From Nannocystis bainbridge (lineage in GTDB: Bacteria; Myxococcota_A; Polyangia; Nannocystales; Nannocystaceae), in contig NZ_JAQNDL010000004.1 in the NCBI RefSeq assembly GCF_028368995.1, positions 690,001 to 754,000 of the forward strand: DNA of 64,000 nt, given 5' to 3'. This document shows, piece by piece, positions 1 to 7,290 of the stretch; the first letter of the stretch is position 1, and the number at the start of each line of letters is the position of its first letter. The translations under genes and the position numbers were made by a program. The notes under the pieces were generated by a model. That model made no database searches. It saw only the letters and a program-made list of their open reading frames with translations, and had not been told where the DNA came from.

Positions 1-224
1 ACCTCGACCTCGACGCCGACGCCCGCGCGGCGCTGGACGCCTACATCGAGGGCCTCAAGGACTGGATGGCGGGCATCCTCGACTGGCACAACCTCTCGCT
101 CCGCTACCCGGAGGCCGAGCTGCAGCGCCACCGCGCCAAGTCGCTCGGGCCGCTGGCGCTGCTGCGCGGGGTCATGGCGTCGACGCTGCCGGACGGGCTG
201 GCGGCGATCCTCAAGGTCGGCTGA
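1..224 (+). CDS. Class I terpene synthase, C-terminal end (partial)
   Basis: The reading frame is open from the window edge to TGA at 222-224, so only the last ~73 residues are present. They contain YIEGLKDWMAGILDWHNLS followed by RYPE, matching the conserved C-terminal stretch of bacterial class I terpene synthases (geosmin, methylisoborneol and sesquiterpene cyclases), where a Tyr/Trp-rich helix precedes an Arg-Tyr pair that closes over the diphosphate. The metal-binding DDxxD and NSE motifs would lie outside the window, so the product cannot be named. The gene converges on the leftward protease cassette, with 73 bp between the two stop codons. Confidence 0.72.
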   Translation, partial: LDLDADARAALDAYIEGLKDWMAGILDWHNLSLRYPEAELQRHRAKSLGPLALLRGVMASTLPDGLAAILKVG

Positions 225-297
225 CCGGCCTCACTTCGGGCGCCAGAACGCCGGCGGCGCCGGCGTCTGGCCCTTCGCCTGCGGCAAGATTTCGTCG

Positions 298-1392
298 TCA
301 GCGCGGCGCGGTGGCCTGCGCGGCCTCGATCTCGGCGTGGATCGCGGGCGCGTGGAGCCGGGTCCACTCGAGCACGGCGCGCAGCTGGACGCCGTAGTTC
401 TCGGTGCGCACCGCGACGCCGTCGAGCTTGATCGTCGCGCCGGGGAGCTCGCGGTGGCCGCGGTGCAAGGCGACGACGCCCCACTCGTCGTCGCACACCG
501 GCGAGCCGGAGGCGCCGCTGCGGGTGTCGGTGAGATAGCTGAGCCAGTGGCTGTCGCCGTGCACGACGAAGTTGTTGCGCAGGCCGATCCGCATCGGCTC
601 GCCGTCGGGGTGCTGCAGGACGTTGACGCACTCCGCCAGCGGGGTGTCGCGGGTGCGCTCGAGCGGGCGCACTCGCAGGCGCAGCGGCGGACGGTCGACG
701 GGCCCCAGCCGCAGCAGCGCGAAGTCGAGTTCGGCGTCGGCGGCGACGACCTCGAGCACACCGACCGATTCGAAGGGAGCGTCGGGGGCGAGGTAGTCGA
801 ATTGCAGGACGGTCCCGCGGGCCTGCAGCGCGAAGTCAGTGGCGGTGATCGTCTCGCCGTCCTGGCGCGCGGCGATGACGTGATGGTTGGTGATGCCGAG
901 GTTGGGCGCGATCAGCCAGCCGGTGCCGGTCGAAACCTCGGGGCTCTCGTCGGCCTGGTAGCGCGGCTTGTCGCCGAAGTGACGGTGGACCAAAACCTTG
1001 GCCACCGACTTGGCCGCCTCGGCGCCGCGGACGAGGAAGCGGGCGGAGATGGTGTGATCGCGCCGGGTCGACAGGGCCTCGAGGTGGAGGCGCGAGAGCT
1101 GCTCGGGCGAGGTCCAGGCGTAGGGCTTGGGCTGGGACCACTCGGCCGCGACGGCCTGGATCTCGGCGCTGCGGCGCGGTCGCTCGGCGCACAGAGCGGC
1201 GAAGAAGCGGGCGTCGACGAGCTGACGGCGCTCGAGCAGTTCGCACGCGGCCTCGACGAGCTGCACGGGCGGAACGTTGGCGCCGGGCAGGGCGAGGATC
1301 ACCTCGTCGCCGAAGCCGTAGCGCAGGAATCGCCGCAGCTCGTCGGCGCTGAACATGCTGAGCAAGAGGCGCTCCAACCGTTGTGTTCGCAT
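298..1392 (-). CDS. EAD1-like domain fused to trypsin-like serine protease
   Basis: 364 residues. The N-terminal ~70 residues (MFSADELRRFLRYGFGDE, then a helix with LVEAACELLERR) resemble effector-associated domain 1, a small helical adaptor that links partners in bacterial conflict systems. After a linker comes a trypsin-like fold with a complete triad: His171 in TNHHV, Asp223 in ELDFALL, Ser295 in GASGSPV. There is no signal peptide, so the protease should act in the cytoplasm. It is the last gene of a leftward cassette, 53 bp after the subtilisin gene. Family knowledge says EADs recruit effectors by homotypic binding; the trigger here is unknown. The protease call is secure and the EAD call is by pattern only. 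Confidence 0.8.
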   Translation of the reverse strand: MRTQRLERLLLSMFSADELRRFLRYGFGDEVILALPGANVPPVQLVEAACELLERRQLVDARFFAALCAERPRRSAEIQAVAAEWSQPKPYAWTSPEQLSRLHLEALSTRRDHTISARFLVRGAEAAKSVAKVLVHRHFGDKPRYQADESPEVSTGTGWLIAPNLGITNHHVIAARQDGETITATDFALQARGTVLQFDYLAPDAPFESVGVLEVVAADAELDFALLRLGPVDRPPLRLRVRPLERTRDTPLAECVNVLQHPDGEPMRIGLRNNFVVHGDSHWLSYLTDTRSGASGSPVCDDEWGVVALHRGHRELPGATIKLDGVAVRTENYGVQLRAVLEWTRLHAPAIHAEIEAAQATAPR

Positions 1393-1445
1393 GGCGGTGT
1401 TCGGCTCGAAGGATCAAGGCGAGGATGGCGGGTTTCGGTCAGGCA

Positions 1446-3200
1446 TCACTCGGGTTCGGGCGCGCCGAGGCGGACCTCGAGGGTGATCGGGACGACGATG
1501 CGCAGGCTGTCGGTGGTGGTCGTTGCGGTGGTGGGGGCGAGCTGCACGCGACGTCGCGGTCGCGCGGGGGCGGCGGTCGTGTCGGCGATCCGCCGGCGCA
1601 GGGCCATGGAGGCGTGGCGCGGGACGGCCGGCAGCGGTGATTCGCCGAGGACCGCGTCGACCAAAGCGCGACGATAAACAGGGTCGACGACGAGCTGCTG
1701 CAAGACCTCGACGCCGAGGCCCGGGGCGGCGGTCGTGAGGTCCTCGCGGGCGCCGGCGCCGAGCAGGTGGGCGACGCCGAGGCGGACGCGCTGCTCGACG
1801 CTGCGGGTCTGCGCGTGCGCCGAGACGATGGCCTCGTGCGGGCCCGTGCGACCGCGTGCGCGCTCCAGGGCGAGGGGCAACAAGGCGTCGACGAGCATCG
1901 CTTCGGGGGCGGCCGGCGGCGTGGCGCCTGGGGCCTCCTCGCCGAGCGGCAGCGGGGCCTGCAGCAGGGCCGCGCAGTCGAGCAGGCCGGCGCCGAACCA
2001 CGCCCGCGGGAACGGGCCGGGATCGAGGGCGTCGCGGGTCGAGCCGGCGAGCGCGCGGCGAAACGCCTGCGGCAGCGCGGCGCCGGGGTAGCGCTGGCGC
2101 AGCGCGACGGGGTCGTGCCGGGCCAGCCACAGCGCGGCGGCCGAGGCGACCAGGGCGGTCGCGTAGGAGGTGCCGCTGCTGATCCGCGTCACGGCGTCGC
2201 CGTCGCGCCAGTCGGCGACGAGCATGCGGTGGCCAGGGGCCGTCAGGGCGACGCTCGGGCCCTTCGACGAGTCACTCCATACCTGTCCTTTAGGACCGGT
2301 GGCCGCGACGGCGAGCACCTCGGGATAGGCGGCCGGCCAGACCACGAACTGCACGTGGTTGCCGGCGGCGGCGACGACGATGACGCCGCGCGCGTGGGCC
2401 CGCTCGACCGCGCGGCGCAGGCGAGCGCCAGGCAGGCCGCCGAGGCTGAGCGAGACGACGTGACAGCCGCGCGCGACCGCGTGGTCGATGGCCTGGGCCA
2501 GGCGCGCGTGCCAGGTGAGGATGACGACCGAGTCGGTGACGCGGATCGGCACGAGCTCGGCGGCGGGCGCGAGGCCGACGACGCGGTGCGGCAGCCGTTC
2601 GCGGCCGACCATGAGGCTGCTGGTCGCGGTGCCGTGGCCGGGTTGGCCCACTGGCGCGAGCGGATCGATCGGCGGGCTGCCGGGCTCCATCAGGTTCAGG
2701 CCCTGGTCGTGCAAGACGGCCGCGCCGGCGAGGCTGGGGTGCTCGGTGGTGCCGCTGTCGGGGTGACCGATCCGCACACCGTGGCCGTGGCCGTGCTGCC
2801 AGGCGCGCTCGGCCCCGATCTCGGCCAGATGCCAGCGCGGCGGGGGGTTGATGGAGAGCTCGGTGCCGGGGGCCTCGCGCACTTCGGCGGCGATCCGGGC
2901 GTCGATCTCGGTCAACGCGTGATCGAGCTCGGCCTCGGCGATAGCGGCGAGCTCGGGGCGAGCGGCCAGCGCTTCGGTCAGCGCGTGGGCGGCGTTCCAG
3001 CCGCGGCGCAGGTCGGTGCCGGCGGGCGCGAGCACCTCGATCAGCCGCCGCGGCTCGCCGGGGTCGGCGGGGCCGCGGACGCGCCAGCCGCGAGCGGCGA
3101 GGCCCGCGGTCTGCACGGCGTGCTCGACGGCGGCGGCGGCGTGGGCGGCGGTGTCGGCGGTGAGCTCGACGACGACGCTGCGGGTGTTCGGCGGGTTCAT
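1446..3200 (-). CDS. Subtilisin-like (S8) serine protease with C-terminal tail motif
   Basis: 584 residues. The ATG at 3200 was chosen because it overlaps the upstream stop codon as ATGA, implying translational coupling. An N-terminal region of ~120 residues resembles a helical pro- or adaptor region. The S8 core has Asp148 (GHPDSGT), His189 (GHGTATS), the oxyanion Asn281 (AAAGN) and Ser345 (SSGTSYATA). No signal peptide is visible, so it is probably intracellular. The last ~150 residues are a helical extension ending in a Thr-rich linker and LRIVVPITLEVRLG (566-579). That short motif recurs inside the trypsin-nuclease encoded directly upstream, suggesting that the two proteins share a partner or act on each other. 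Confidence 0.88.
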   Translation of the reverse strand: MNPPNTRSVVVELTADTAAHAAAAVEHAVQTAGLAARGWRVRGPADPGEPRRLIEVLAPAGTDLRRGWNAAHALTEALAARPELAAIAEAELDHALTEIDARIAAEVREAPGTELSINPPPRWHLAEIGAERAWQHGHGHGVRIGHPDSGTTEHPSLAGAAVLHDQGLNLMEPGSPPIDPLAPVGQPGHGTATSSLMVGRERLPHRVVGLAPAAELVPIRVTDSVVILTWHARLAQAIDHAVARGCHVVSLSLGGLPGARLRRAVERAHARGVIVVAAAGNHVQFVVWPAAYPEVLAVAATGPKGQVWSDSSKGPSVALTAPGHRMLVADWRDGDAVTRISSGTSYATALVASAAALWLARHDPVALRQRYPGAALPQAFRRALAGSTRDALDPGPFPRAWFGAGLLDCAALLQAPLPLGEEAPGATPPAAPEAMLVDALLPLALERARGRTGPHEAIVSAHAQTRSVEQRVRLGVAHLLGAGAREDLTTAAPGLGVEVLQQLVVDPVYRRALVDAVLGESPLPAVPRHASMALRRRIADTTAAPARPRRRVQLAPTTATTTTDSLRIVVPITLEVRLGAPEPE

Positions 3201-5233
3201 GCGTCCTCCGGCGCGGGCGTGAACTCGACGAGGTCGACCCATTGTGGGTGATCGATGAACGGGTTGCGGTTGCCCTGCACGGCGAAGATGGCCTGATTGC
3301 GGTGACGCTCGTGGAGGCCGGGCGGATCGTCCGTGGACCAGCGCTTCAGCAGCTCGATCTGGGCCGGCGTGGGCGTGCGGGAGGGGTCGAGCTCGCTGGC
3401 GTAGCGGACCAGGAAATAGAGGGTCGCGCGGGCGACCGGGCCGTGGCCGTCGCCAGGCTCGAAGTACGGGCCCTCGCCCTCGCCGCAGGGCGGCATCGGG
3501 GTGTCGCGGTCGAACTCGTGGTAGGCGCGGTCGGCCCGCAGGGTGTTGCAGGGCGGGTCGCAGGCGAAAAGATGGTGGAGGTCGCCGCGCATCGGCTCGC
3601 GCTTGCCGAACCAGCTCTGCGGGACCACGTGCTCGCAGTTGTAGGGCAGCTCGGCCTCGACGGCGGCGTCGATGTCGGCGAGCGAGAGGGAGGTGCGGCG
3701 CGCCCGCAACTCCGATCGGCGGGCCCGGCGGGCGGCGTCGATGCGGGCGTCGTCGGCGATCAGGGCCTCGGGCGAGAAGGTCGCGCCGGAGTAGATCGAG
3801 GCCAGGCGGAGGTCGGGGCGGAGGTCGACCCAGGGGTAGAGCTGGTGGCTCGGATTGTATTTCGGCGCCTCGGCGTGGGTGGTCGTGAGCAGGGCCGAGA
3901 GCGATTCGTGGCAGATGTCGTGGAGGATGTCGGCGTAATAGCTCGCGCGATCGCTGGCGTCCTGGGCGGCGTCGTAATACGGGCGAGCGCGGGCGGCGGC
4001 GACGAGGCGGTGCAGGTCGGCGGCAATGGGGGCAGGCTGCTCGACCGCAGCAATGGTGGCACCCGCCGCGGTGCCGAGCCGCACGGTGATCTCGATCGGC
4101 ACGGTGATGCGCAGGGTCTGGCCCGGAACGGCGACTGTGGTGATTGACGGCGCCGGGGCGATCGGCGGCGCCTGCTCGAGGTCGTTCCAGGCGGCGCTCC
4201 ATTCGCCCGGCAATTCGCGGGGCGCGGCGGCGCCGGCGAACCGGACCCCGGCGTCGACGATCCGCGGATCCCAGGCGAGCTCGGCGGCGGGGACGGCGAA
4301 GTTGCGGTCGAGGTAGACGCCGCCGAAATGCAGCCCGAGCACGCGGCCGGTGGCGACGTCGAGGATCGCGGCGCCGGAGCAGCCGCCGAGGGTCGAGGAG
4401 TCGTGCAGCGCGGCCGAGACGGTGCGGCCGAAGCTGGCGACGCGGCGGCGGCCGCCGAAGTAACCGGGGGCGAGGCGTTTGAGGTTGTAGCGGCCGCGGA
4501 ACACGCGTTGCTGGATCGTCAGGTCGTTGCGCAGATCGAGGCCGGGATAACCGATCACTGCGACGCGCCGACGGGCGGCAGGATCGTCGACGGCGAGCGC
4601 GAGCGGGGTGACCTGCAGGCCGTCGACGCGCAGCAAGGCCAGGTCCCAGTAGGGGTGGATCAGGACGACCTCGGACACTGCGTAGGTGGGGCCGTCGGGC
4701 TCGTCCTGCTGCTCGCGGCGCGGATCGAAGCCGGCGGTCTGGCCGGGGAGGAAGCGCAGGTGGGTGCGCCCGAGGCCGCCGGCGAACAGCTGGGCGACGT
4801 GGCGATTGGTCATGATGAGGCCGTCGCCGACGACGAAGCCGGTGCCGCCGTAGGGCAGCGAGAGGTTGTCCGGCAGCTCGATGCGGCCGATCGCCGGCAG
4901 GCAGGCTTCGATGCGCGCGCGGAGGTCGGCGTCGGCGTGGAGGTCGAAGAACTCGCCGGGCGGCAGACCGAGCAGCTTGCCGTCAGCGATGTCGGCGACG
5001 GGCCGCTCCCTGGGCAGGATGATCGCCTCGAGGCACTCGAGGTCGCCCGGCGCGAGCGGGGCGCGATCGATCCACTTGCGGGCGGTGCTGCGGACCTGAT
5101 CGGTCTGGCGCGCGTCGAGGCCGAACCACTGGGCGGCGCCGGCGACGATGGGCTCGACGGAGGCGCTGGATTCGAGGTGGGACGGTGGCAGGATGGAGTC
5201 CGCGTAGGCGCGGACGCGGGCGGGCGAGGCCAT
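3197..5233 (-). CDS. Trypsin-like protease fused to endonuclease I (EndA-type) nuclease
   Basis: 678 residues. Residues 1-120 are helical and unassigned. Residues 125-335 form a trypsin-like domain with His145 (TNRHVA), Asp197 (YWDLALL) and Ser286 (GGCSGAAI). A linker at 340-405 contains LRITVPIEITVRLG (374-387). Residues 405-670 match the endonuclease I family: CEHVVPQSWF, GDLHHLFACD, NTLR, and a C-terminal RNQAIFAVQGNRNPFIDHP block, which carries the His/Asn metal-dependent active site. EndA nucleases are normally secreted, but this one has no signal peptide. ATG 5233 is the first Met giving a sensible N-terminus. First gene of the cassette; its stop overlaps the start of the subtilisin gene by 4 nt. 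The fusion suggests a nuclease controlled by proteolysis (inference). Confidence 0.87.
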   Translation of the reverse strand: MASPARVRAYADSILPPSHLESSASVEPIVAGAAQWFGLDARQTDQVRSTARKWIDRAPLAPGDLECLEAIILPRERPVADIADGKLLGLPPGEFFDLHADADLRARIEACLPAIGRIELPDNLSLPYGGTGFVVGDGLIMTNRHVAQLFAGGLGRTHLRFLPGQTAGFDPRREQQDEPDGPTYAVSEVVLIHPYWDLALLRVDGLQVTPLALAVDDPAARRRVAVIGYPGLDLRNDLTIQQRVFRGRYNLKRLAPGYFGGRRRVASFGRTVSAALHDSSTLGGCSGAAILDVATGRVLGLHFGGVYLDRNFAVPAAELAWDPRIVDAGVRFAGAAAPRELPGEWSAAWNDLEQAPPIAPAPSITTVAVPGQTLRITVPIEITVRLGTAAGATIAAVEQPAPIAADLHRLVAAARARPYYDAAQDASDRASYYADILHDICHESLSALLTTTHAEAPKYNPSHQLYPWVDLRPDLRLASIYSGATFSPEALIADDARIDAARRARRSELRARRTSLSLADIDAAVEAELPYNCEHVVPQSWFGKREPMRGDLHHLFACDPPCNTLRADRAYHEFDRDTPMPPCGEGEGPYFEPGDGHGPVARATLYFLVRYASELDPSRTPTPAQIELLKRWSTDDPPGLHERHRNQAIFAVQGNRNPFIDHPQWVDLVEFTPAPEDA

Positions 5234-5610
5234 GGAGACGAACAGCAAAGCACGCGCGGACGGGCGAGAAAAGCCGGACGGCGCGGGGAAAGACGGGGTG
5301 CGCCGATCTGGCGAAATCGCGGACGATGAGCATTGCCCGGCGGTTGAACCGTGTTCGTCGGCGGCGCGGATGGAGGCCCGCGCGCGCGCCGGAGCGGCGG
5401 GCAGGCGTTCGCGGGGTGTGCGTTTTCCGGGGCACGCGACCAGGGACGGAAAGGCCGCCGACGAACACGTCGATGTCCATGCGCCATCCTGGGCGAGTGT
5501 CGCGCGCCGGCATCGCGCATGACTTCGAATCGAAGCACGCGCGAACGCGCCGCGCCGATCCTGCGTTCCCAGCCGGGCCTGTGGGCATTGCGCCGAGCCG
5601 GCGCCTGGGC
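5234..5610. other. Intergenic, upstream of protease/nuclease cassette
   Basis: This 377-bp gap lies upstream of the leftward trypsin-nuclease gene and downstream of the leftward LRR-like lipoprotein gene, so it must hold the cassette promoter if the cassette has its own. Short leftward frames exist around 5480-5588 but have no recognisable product. No clear promoter, operator or terminator was seen. Confidence 0.4.
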
Positions 5611-6981
5611 TCAATCGACCTGCGGAATGCAGGGACAGTCGTCCCAGTCGCCGACGCACAGCTGCTCCGGCGGGGCGTTCAATTGTTGTTGCACCCATCC
5701 GTCGACCTGCGCGGGCGTCACCTGGGTGTCGATGAATTGCAGCGACTTGACGAGCTCCTGCACGCTGCCGAGGCCGTCGAGCGAGGTGAGGCCGGGGCTG
5801 TTGGTGACGACGAGGAACCGCGCGCTGGTCAGCGCGTCGAGGCCGGCCAGGCTGGTGAGGCCGTCCATGCGAAAGCCGGTCTGCGAGCAGTCGCCGATGG
5901 CGAGGTTCACGTCGACGAGCTTCAGCTGCTCGAGGCCGTGGAGGTCGGTGACCTGCGGCAGGCCCGAGACCTGCAACGTGTGGACTTGCTCGAGGGCGGC
6001 CAGCTGCGCCAGATCGGGGACCTGGGGCAGGTCGCGCAGCGACAGCAGGCCGGCGGCGGCGATCGTCTCGAGGCCGGCGAGCGACGCGAGCTCGGGCAAC
6101 GAGCGCAGCCGCAGCGTCATGTCGGGGCCAGCCTGGGCGAACAGGGCGGCGCTGGGCGACAGATCGGCGAGCGTCGCGTTGTCGGCGAGCAGCACTTCGA
6201 GCGCGGTGATGCCGGAGTACTTCAGCGTGGCGAGCGCGTCGACGTCGACGAGGGCAGGGTTGCCGACCACGTGGAGCTCCTCGATGCCCTCGTAGTCGGG
6301 CGCGAACGTCGGCAGGCTGGTGATCCCGGTGGCGAAGATGTCGAGCGTGACCAGCCGCTTCAGGTTGGCCAGCGCGGACATGTCGGTGAGCGCCGGCGTG
6401 TCCTCGATGCGCAGGCTGAACAGGTCCTCCACGCAGGCGAGCGGCGAGAGGTCGGTCAACACGGCGTTGCTGTCGAGCTGCAGCGCGCTGGCGGTGACGA
6501 GGTTGGCGAAGCCCGCGAGCTGCGCAACGGTGAGGTCGCCGGTGATGTGGATCGATCCGGTCACGCGCGTGACGCAGGCCATGAACTCGGTCGAGTCGCC
6601 GGGCCCGATCTCCACGTTGCCCTCGAACTCGAGCGCCTCGGGGCACGGCGGTCCGCAGTCGACGGCGGACTCGCCGGTGGTGGTGGTGTCGCCGGTGGTC
6701 GAATCGCTGGTGGTGGTGTCGCCGGTGGTCGAGCTCGTGAGGGTCGTCGTGCCGTCGCTCGTGTCCGTGGTGGTCGAGGCGGCGCTCGTGGTCGGTCCCG
6801 GCGGGTCGCCGGTGGTGCTGTCCGTGCTCGTCGACGACGGCGGCCCGTCATCGGTGGTCGGCGAGGTGTCCGAGGTCGTCCCGGGCCCGCTGACGCTCTC
6901 GCCGTCGGTCTCCGTGTCGGCGGGCTTGGGAGCGCAGGCGAGAGTCACGATGCACGCGAGCCACGAATGAGCACGAGCCAT
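5611..6981 (-). CDS. Lipoprotein with leucine-rich / receptor-L-like repeats
   Basis: 456 residues from ATG 6981, chosen over upstream in-frame ATGs at 6996 and 7017 because it gives a compact signal (MARAHSWLACIVTLAC) with a lipobox Cys. A Thr/Ser/Asp-rich spacer of ~80 residues follows, typical of surface lipoproteins in Nannocystaceae. From ~residue 95, repeats of 20-30 residues carry leucines and an Asn/Asp ladder (for example LVTLDIFATGITSLP, EELHVVGNPALVDVDAL), as in LRR or receptor-L beta-helix folds. The C-terminus has paired cysteines (CVGDWDDCPC). Probably an outer-membrane-anchored binding protein; the ligand is unknown. Confidence 0.78.
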   Translation of the reverse strand: MARAHSWLACIVTLACAPKPADTETDGESVSGPGTTSDTSPTTDDGPPSSTSTDSTTGDPPGPTTSAASTTTDTSDGTTTLTSSTTGDTTTSDSTTGDTTTTGESAVDCGPPCPEALEFEGNVEIGPGDSTEFMACVTRVTGSIHITGDLTVAQLAGFANLVTASALQLDSNAVLTDLSPLACVEDLFSLRIEDTPALTDMSALANLKRLVTLDIFATGITSLPTFAPDYEGIEELHVVGNPALVDVDALATLKYSGITALEVLLADNATLADLSPSAALFAQAGPDMTLRLRSLPELASLAGLETIAAAGLLSLRDLPQVPDLAQLAALEQVHTLQVSGLPQVTDLHGLEQLKLVDVNLAIGDCSQTGFRMDGLTSLAGLDALTSARFLVVTNSPGLTSLDGLGSVQELVKSLQFIDTQVTPAQVDGWVQQQLNAPPEQLCVGDWDDCPCIPQVD

Positions 6982-7290
6982 CCGCGCAGCGTACATGCGC
7001 GTGGCGATCCGGCTCAAGGCGCGGACGAGCCCTCGCGTGGCGAGGAGATCGCCGTGGCTGCAGCGCGCGGCGACGCGGCCGGAGCTGCGCGATGTTCGGG
7101 CCTCGCAGGCCGAGGGACTCGGCGGCGCGAAGAGGCAGCGCGCACGCTCGCGGACGCGACGGACGGGTCAGCGCATGAACCCGGTGTCGGGAGACACGGG
7201 CCGACGGTCGGGGGCGCAGGTGGCCACCGGGCTTCGACGCAGGGCGAGCGGCCGGCGCCGAAGGGCGAGCGAGATCCGCCCGCGGCCCGC
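6982..7290. other. Intergenic between two leftward lipoprotein genes
   Basis: This gap of about 309 bp lies upstream of the LRR-like lipoprotein gene and downstream of the FG-GAP lipoprotein gene. No gene, convincing promoter or terminator was recognised. Confidence 0.35.
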
